Assembly (NCBI RefSeq): GCF_029210385.1
Contig: NZ_JARGDQ010000001.1
Span: 62,001 to 126,000, forward strand
Reading direction: 5' to 3'
Origin: Desulfurivibrio dismutans
GTDB taxonomy: Bacteria > Desulfobacterota > Desulfobulbia > Desulfobulbales > Desulfurivibrionaceae
DNA: 64,000 nucleotides
Shown: positions 61,794 to 64,000 of the stretch, piece after piece
Layout: each line of letters starts with the position of its first letter
How positions within the stretch are numbered: the first letter of the stretch is position 1
Made by a program: the position numbers and the translations under genes
The notes under the pieces: generated by a model
What the model was told of the DNA's origin: nothing
Database searches by the model: none
What the model saw: the letters and a program-made list of their open reading frames with translations, nothing else

Positions 61794-62324
61794 ATGGCAC
61801 GACGCTGGTACATACTGCACACCTACTCTGGATTTGAAGAGCAGGTCAAGACAGCCTTACAGGAACGGATCAAAAACGCCGGCCAGCAGGAGATGTTCGG
61901 TGAAATTCTGGTGCCCACCGAGCAGGTGGTGGAGATGGTTAAGGGTTCCCGGAAGACTTCTTCACGCAAATTTTTCCCCGGCTATATCTTGGTTAACGTT
62001 GATCTCAACGATGAAACCTGGCATACGGTGCGCGGCACCCCCAAGGTTACCGGTTTTATTGGTAATGATCTCAACCCCGAACCTCTGGATGACTCCGATG
62101 CCATGAAGATTATCGGACGCATTCAGGATGGAGCCCTGAAGCCCAAACCCAAGGTCTCTTTCGAGGAAGGGGACCAGGTGCGAGTAATTGATGGCCCATT
62201 TGCCAACTTTCAGGGAGTGGTTGACGAGGTTAATCCTGATAAAGGTCGGGTGCGAGTGCGGGTTTCGATTTTCGGGCGTGAGACCCCGGTGGAGTTGGAG
62301 TTTATTCAAGTTTCGAAGTTTTAA
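61794..62324 (+). CDS. nusG: transcription antiterminator NusG, 176 aa
   Basis: Processivity factor linking RNA polymerase to ribosome or Rho. NGN domain RWYILHTYSGFEEQVKTAL and FPGYILVNVDLNDETWHTVR; KOW motif EGDQVRVIDGPFANFQGVVDEVN near the end. GGGAGC precedes the ATG. Confidence 0.97.
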   Translation: MARRWYILHTYSGFEEQVKTALQERIKNAGQQEMFGEILVPTEQVVEMVKGSRKTSSRKFFPGYILVNVDLNDETWHTVRGTPKVTGFIGNDLNPEPLDDSDAMKIIGRIQDGALKPKPKVSFEEGDQVRVIDGPFANFQGVVDEVNPDKGRVRVRVSIFGRETPVELEFIQVSKF

Positions 62325-62471
62325 AGCCATAACCAGGCAGTGATGCCTGTTATGGAGGTATGGCGCGGTTGGCCTCGGCCCCGCGGCTGCACCTGGGGAG
62401 CCCGTCGCAGGTGGCGGGTGTTCAGACCCATCATAAGAAACCGTATTTCATTGTGGTCAAGGAGCACAAAA
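62325..62471 (+). promoter_or_regulatory. rplK leader, possible L1 autoregulatory site
   Basis: 147 bp with GC-rich pairing potential (CTGGGGAGCCCG and CGGGTG near 62392-62420). In many bacteria L1 binds a 23S-like hairpin just before rplK; I see a compatible GGGAG-containing structure but no decisive match. Confidence 0.35.
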
Positions 62472-62897
62472 ATGGCGAAAAAGATTCAAGGATACATCAA
62501 ACTGCAGATTCCAGCCGGCAAGGCCAATCCTTCGCCGCCGGTGGGCCCGGCCTTGGGTCAGCACGGGGTTAACATCATGGAATTCTGTAAAGCCTTCAAT
62601 GCCAGAACCCAGGCCGAAGGCGACACCATCATCCCGGTGGTGATTACGGTTTTTGTGGACAAGTCGTTTACTTTTGTCACCAAAACACCGCCGGCCTCAA
62701 CATTGTTGTTCAAGGCTCTTAACATTAAGAAGGGCTCCAGTCACCCCAAAAAAGAGAGGGTGGCCAAAGTCAGTCGGGATCAGATTAGAGAAATCGCCGA
62801 GAAAAAAATGCCGGATCTTAACTGCTACGATGTCGAGCAGGCCATAAAAATTGTTGAAGGAACGGCCAGAAGCTGCGGCATCACGGTGGTGGACTGA
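62472..62897 (+). CDS. rplK: ribosomal protein L11, 141 aa
   Basis: [40 protein letters not shown] at the start and the C-terminal rRNA-binding domain ending [16 protein letters not shown] precedes ATG 62472. Confidence 0.97.
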   Translation: MAKKIQGYIKLQIPAGKANPSPPVGPALGQHGVNIMEFCKAFNARTQAEGDTIIPVVITVFVDKSFTFVTKTPPASTLLFKALNIKKGSSHPKKERVAKVSRDQIREIAEKKMPDLNCYDVEQAIKIVEGTARSCGITVVD

Positions 62898-62947
62898 AAC
62901 TAACGGTGTTTGCTAAAAAATCCCGAATGAATATGGAGTGATAAGTC

Positions 62948-63658
62948 ATGGCACAGAGAGGCAAGAAATACAATAACAGTGTGCAACTTCGTGATAATCT
63001 GAAACTATACGAACTTGACGAGGCCCTTGAGCTATTGCTCAAAGCCAAGTATGCCAAGTTTGACGAATCAGTGGATGTGGCGCTGCGTCTGGGAGTTGAT
63101 CCCCGCCATGCCGACCAGATGGTTCGCAGTAGCATGGTTTTGCCCAACGGTACCGGCAAGACCGCTCGCATCCTGGTTTTTGCCAAAGGCGACAAGGTGC
63201 AGGAAGCGTTGGATGCCGGTGCCGATTACGCCGGTGGTGATGAATATGTGGAAAAGATCCAAGGAGGCTGGCTGGATTTTGACAAGACCATTGCCACCCC
63301 GGATATGATGGGAACTGTGGGCAAGATCGGCCGTGTTCTCGGCCCTCGCAACCTGATGCCCAATGCCAAGCTGGGCACCGTTACCTTTGATGTCGCCCGG
63401 GTGGTCAGCGAGATGAAGGCCGGTAAGATCGATTTCAAGGTTGACAAAGCCGGGGTTCTTCATGCCATGGTCGGCAAGTCTTCCTTCGGTTCGGACAAGC
63501 TTAAAGAAAACATTCTTGCCTTTATAGACAAGGTGATTCAACTCAAGCCGGCCACCAGCAAGGGTGTTTATCTGCGCGGGGCCAGTATTTCAACCACCAT
63601 GAGCCCGGGGTTTCGGCTCGATCCGGTGGCCATCAGGGCGGAAACCAAGAAGGCTTGA
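62948..63658 (+). CDS. rplA: ribosomal protein L1, 236 aa
   Basis: Binds 23S rRNA and its own operon m[55 protein letters not shown] and [21 protein letters not shown]. Follows rplK by 50 bases. Confidence 0.97.
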   Translation: MAQRGKKYNNSVQLRDNLKLYELDEALELLLKAKYAKFDESVDVALRLGVDPRHADQMVRSSMVLPNGTGKTARILVFAKGDKVQEALDAGADYAGGDEYVEKIQGGWLDFDKTIATPDMMGTVGKIGRVLGPRNLMPNAKLGTVTFDVARVVSEMKAGKIDFKVDKAGVLHAMVGKSSFGSDKLKENILAFIDKVIQLKPATSKGVYLRGASISTTMSPGFRLDPVAIRAETKKA

Positions 63659-63694
63659 GTAAACCATGCACCGTAATCTTCCTTTGCCGGTCGG

Positions 63695-63900
63695 TGATGA
63701 TGGAGGCTCCCAGTCTCTGGTGACCGTCATCCACCTTCGGGCGGGGGGGTTTATATATTGAAGTGAGCAGATTGGACGTTGAAGACAGCAGGTGTCGGTT
63801 CGAATATGACCGATTTAAGCGGCGCCGAGGCGGCGCCGGCCTGCCGAGATGGACAAAATAGTTGGTAGGACGCAGAGCAACGCGATACCGACGGGGCAAA
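63695..63900 (+). promoter_or_regulatory. ribosomal protein L10 (rplJ) leader
   Basis: Structured region after rplA. GCGGCGCCG-CGGCGCCGG pairs, followed by CCTGCCGAGAT, the element seen in L10 leaders where L10(L12)4 represses its own mRNA. The rplJ start is not reached before the window ends. Confidence 0.6.
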
Positions 63901-64000
63901 ACAAAAAGTTATTTATGTCGGTCAGCAGCGCTTGCATGTTAAAGCGCGAGCAATCCGGCAGTTTTTAAGCTGGGACCACGCCGGTTGACTGGCCGGTTAC

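Overview
The window looks like chromosome of a GC-rich, anaerobic, sulfur-metabolising deltaproteobacterium, most likely in or near the Desulfobulbales (a Desulfurivibrio-like organism; this placement is inference). The evidence is a complete aprBA - qmoABC block for dissimilatory APS reduction or its reversal, a deltaproteobacterial-type adenylate kinase, Gram-negative envelope genes (Mla transport, DegP, lipoproteins) and a meso-DAP-type MurE. I see no phage, insertion sequence or CRISPR array; nearly all of it is core genome.

Layout. Positions 1-6.3 kb hold a cut-off RegB-like sensor kinase, a TauE/SafE permease, a NosL-like protein, a Nudix hydrolase, a 37-codon small gene, adk, and an unusual membrane HD-GYP phosphodiesterase fused to hemerythrin. 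Positions 6.3-13.7 kb carry purEK, a hybrid kinase and an mlaE-F-D-lipoprotein operon. Positions 13.8-20.5 kb hold an endonuclease III/exonuclease III fusion, a receiver protein, and the leftward group hyp-thiL-uvrB-acyltransferase. Positions 20.7-25 kb form an envelope-stress module: ECF sigma factor, zinc-finger anti-sigma factor, a candidate sigma-controlled small RNA, degP and a lipoprotein. Positions 25-29.7 kb have a zinc-ribbon protein, a PilT-like ATPase, yjbQ and typA.

Positions 29.9-46.7 kb are the dcw division and cell-wall cluster: mraZ, rsmH, ftsL, ftsI, murE, murF, mraY, murD, murG, murC, murB, ftsQ, ftsA, ftsZ. Two things stand out. The FtsI homologue has lost its transpeptidase catalytic motifs (Ala280 where the nucleophilic serine should be), and ftsW, normally between murD and murG, is absent; an 18-codon ORF sits in its slot. 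Positions 46.7-51 kb have a radical SAM protein, a sensor kinase and a cysteine-cluster protein. Positions 51-59.1 kb are aprBA and qmoABC, the electron path between the quinone pool and APS reductase. Positions 59.2-64 kb are the translation block tRNA-Thr, -Tyr, -Gly, -Thr, tuf, rpmG, tRNA-Trp, secE, nusG, rplK, rplA and the rplJ leader.

Beyond genes, I find a family of about 110-bp imperfect palindromes (five copies) set just after stop codons or between genes, whose outer arms differ in sequence but stay complementary; two ECF-type promoters with identical spacing, one before the sigma gene and one before a roughly 109-nt candidate sRNA ending in a strong terminator; a cluster of TGTTTA boxes plus a structured RNA candidate upstream of purE; and MraZ operator repeats upstream of mraZ.
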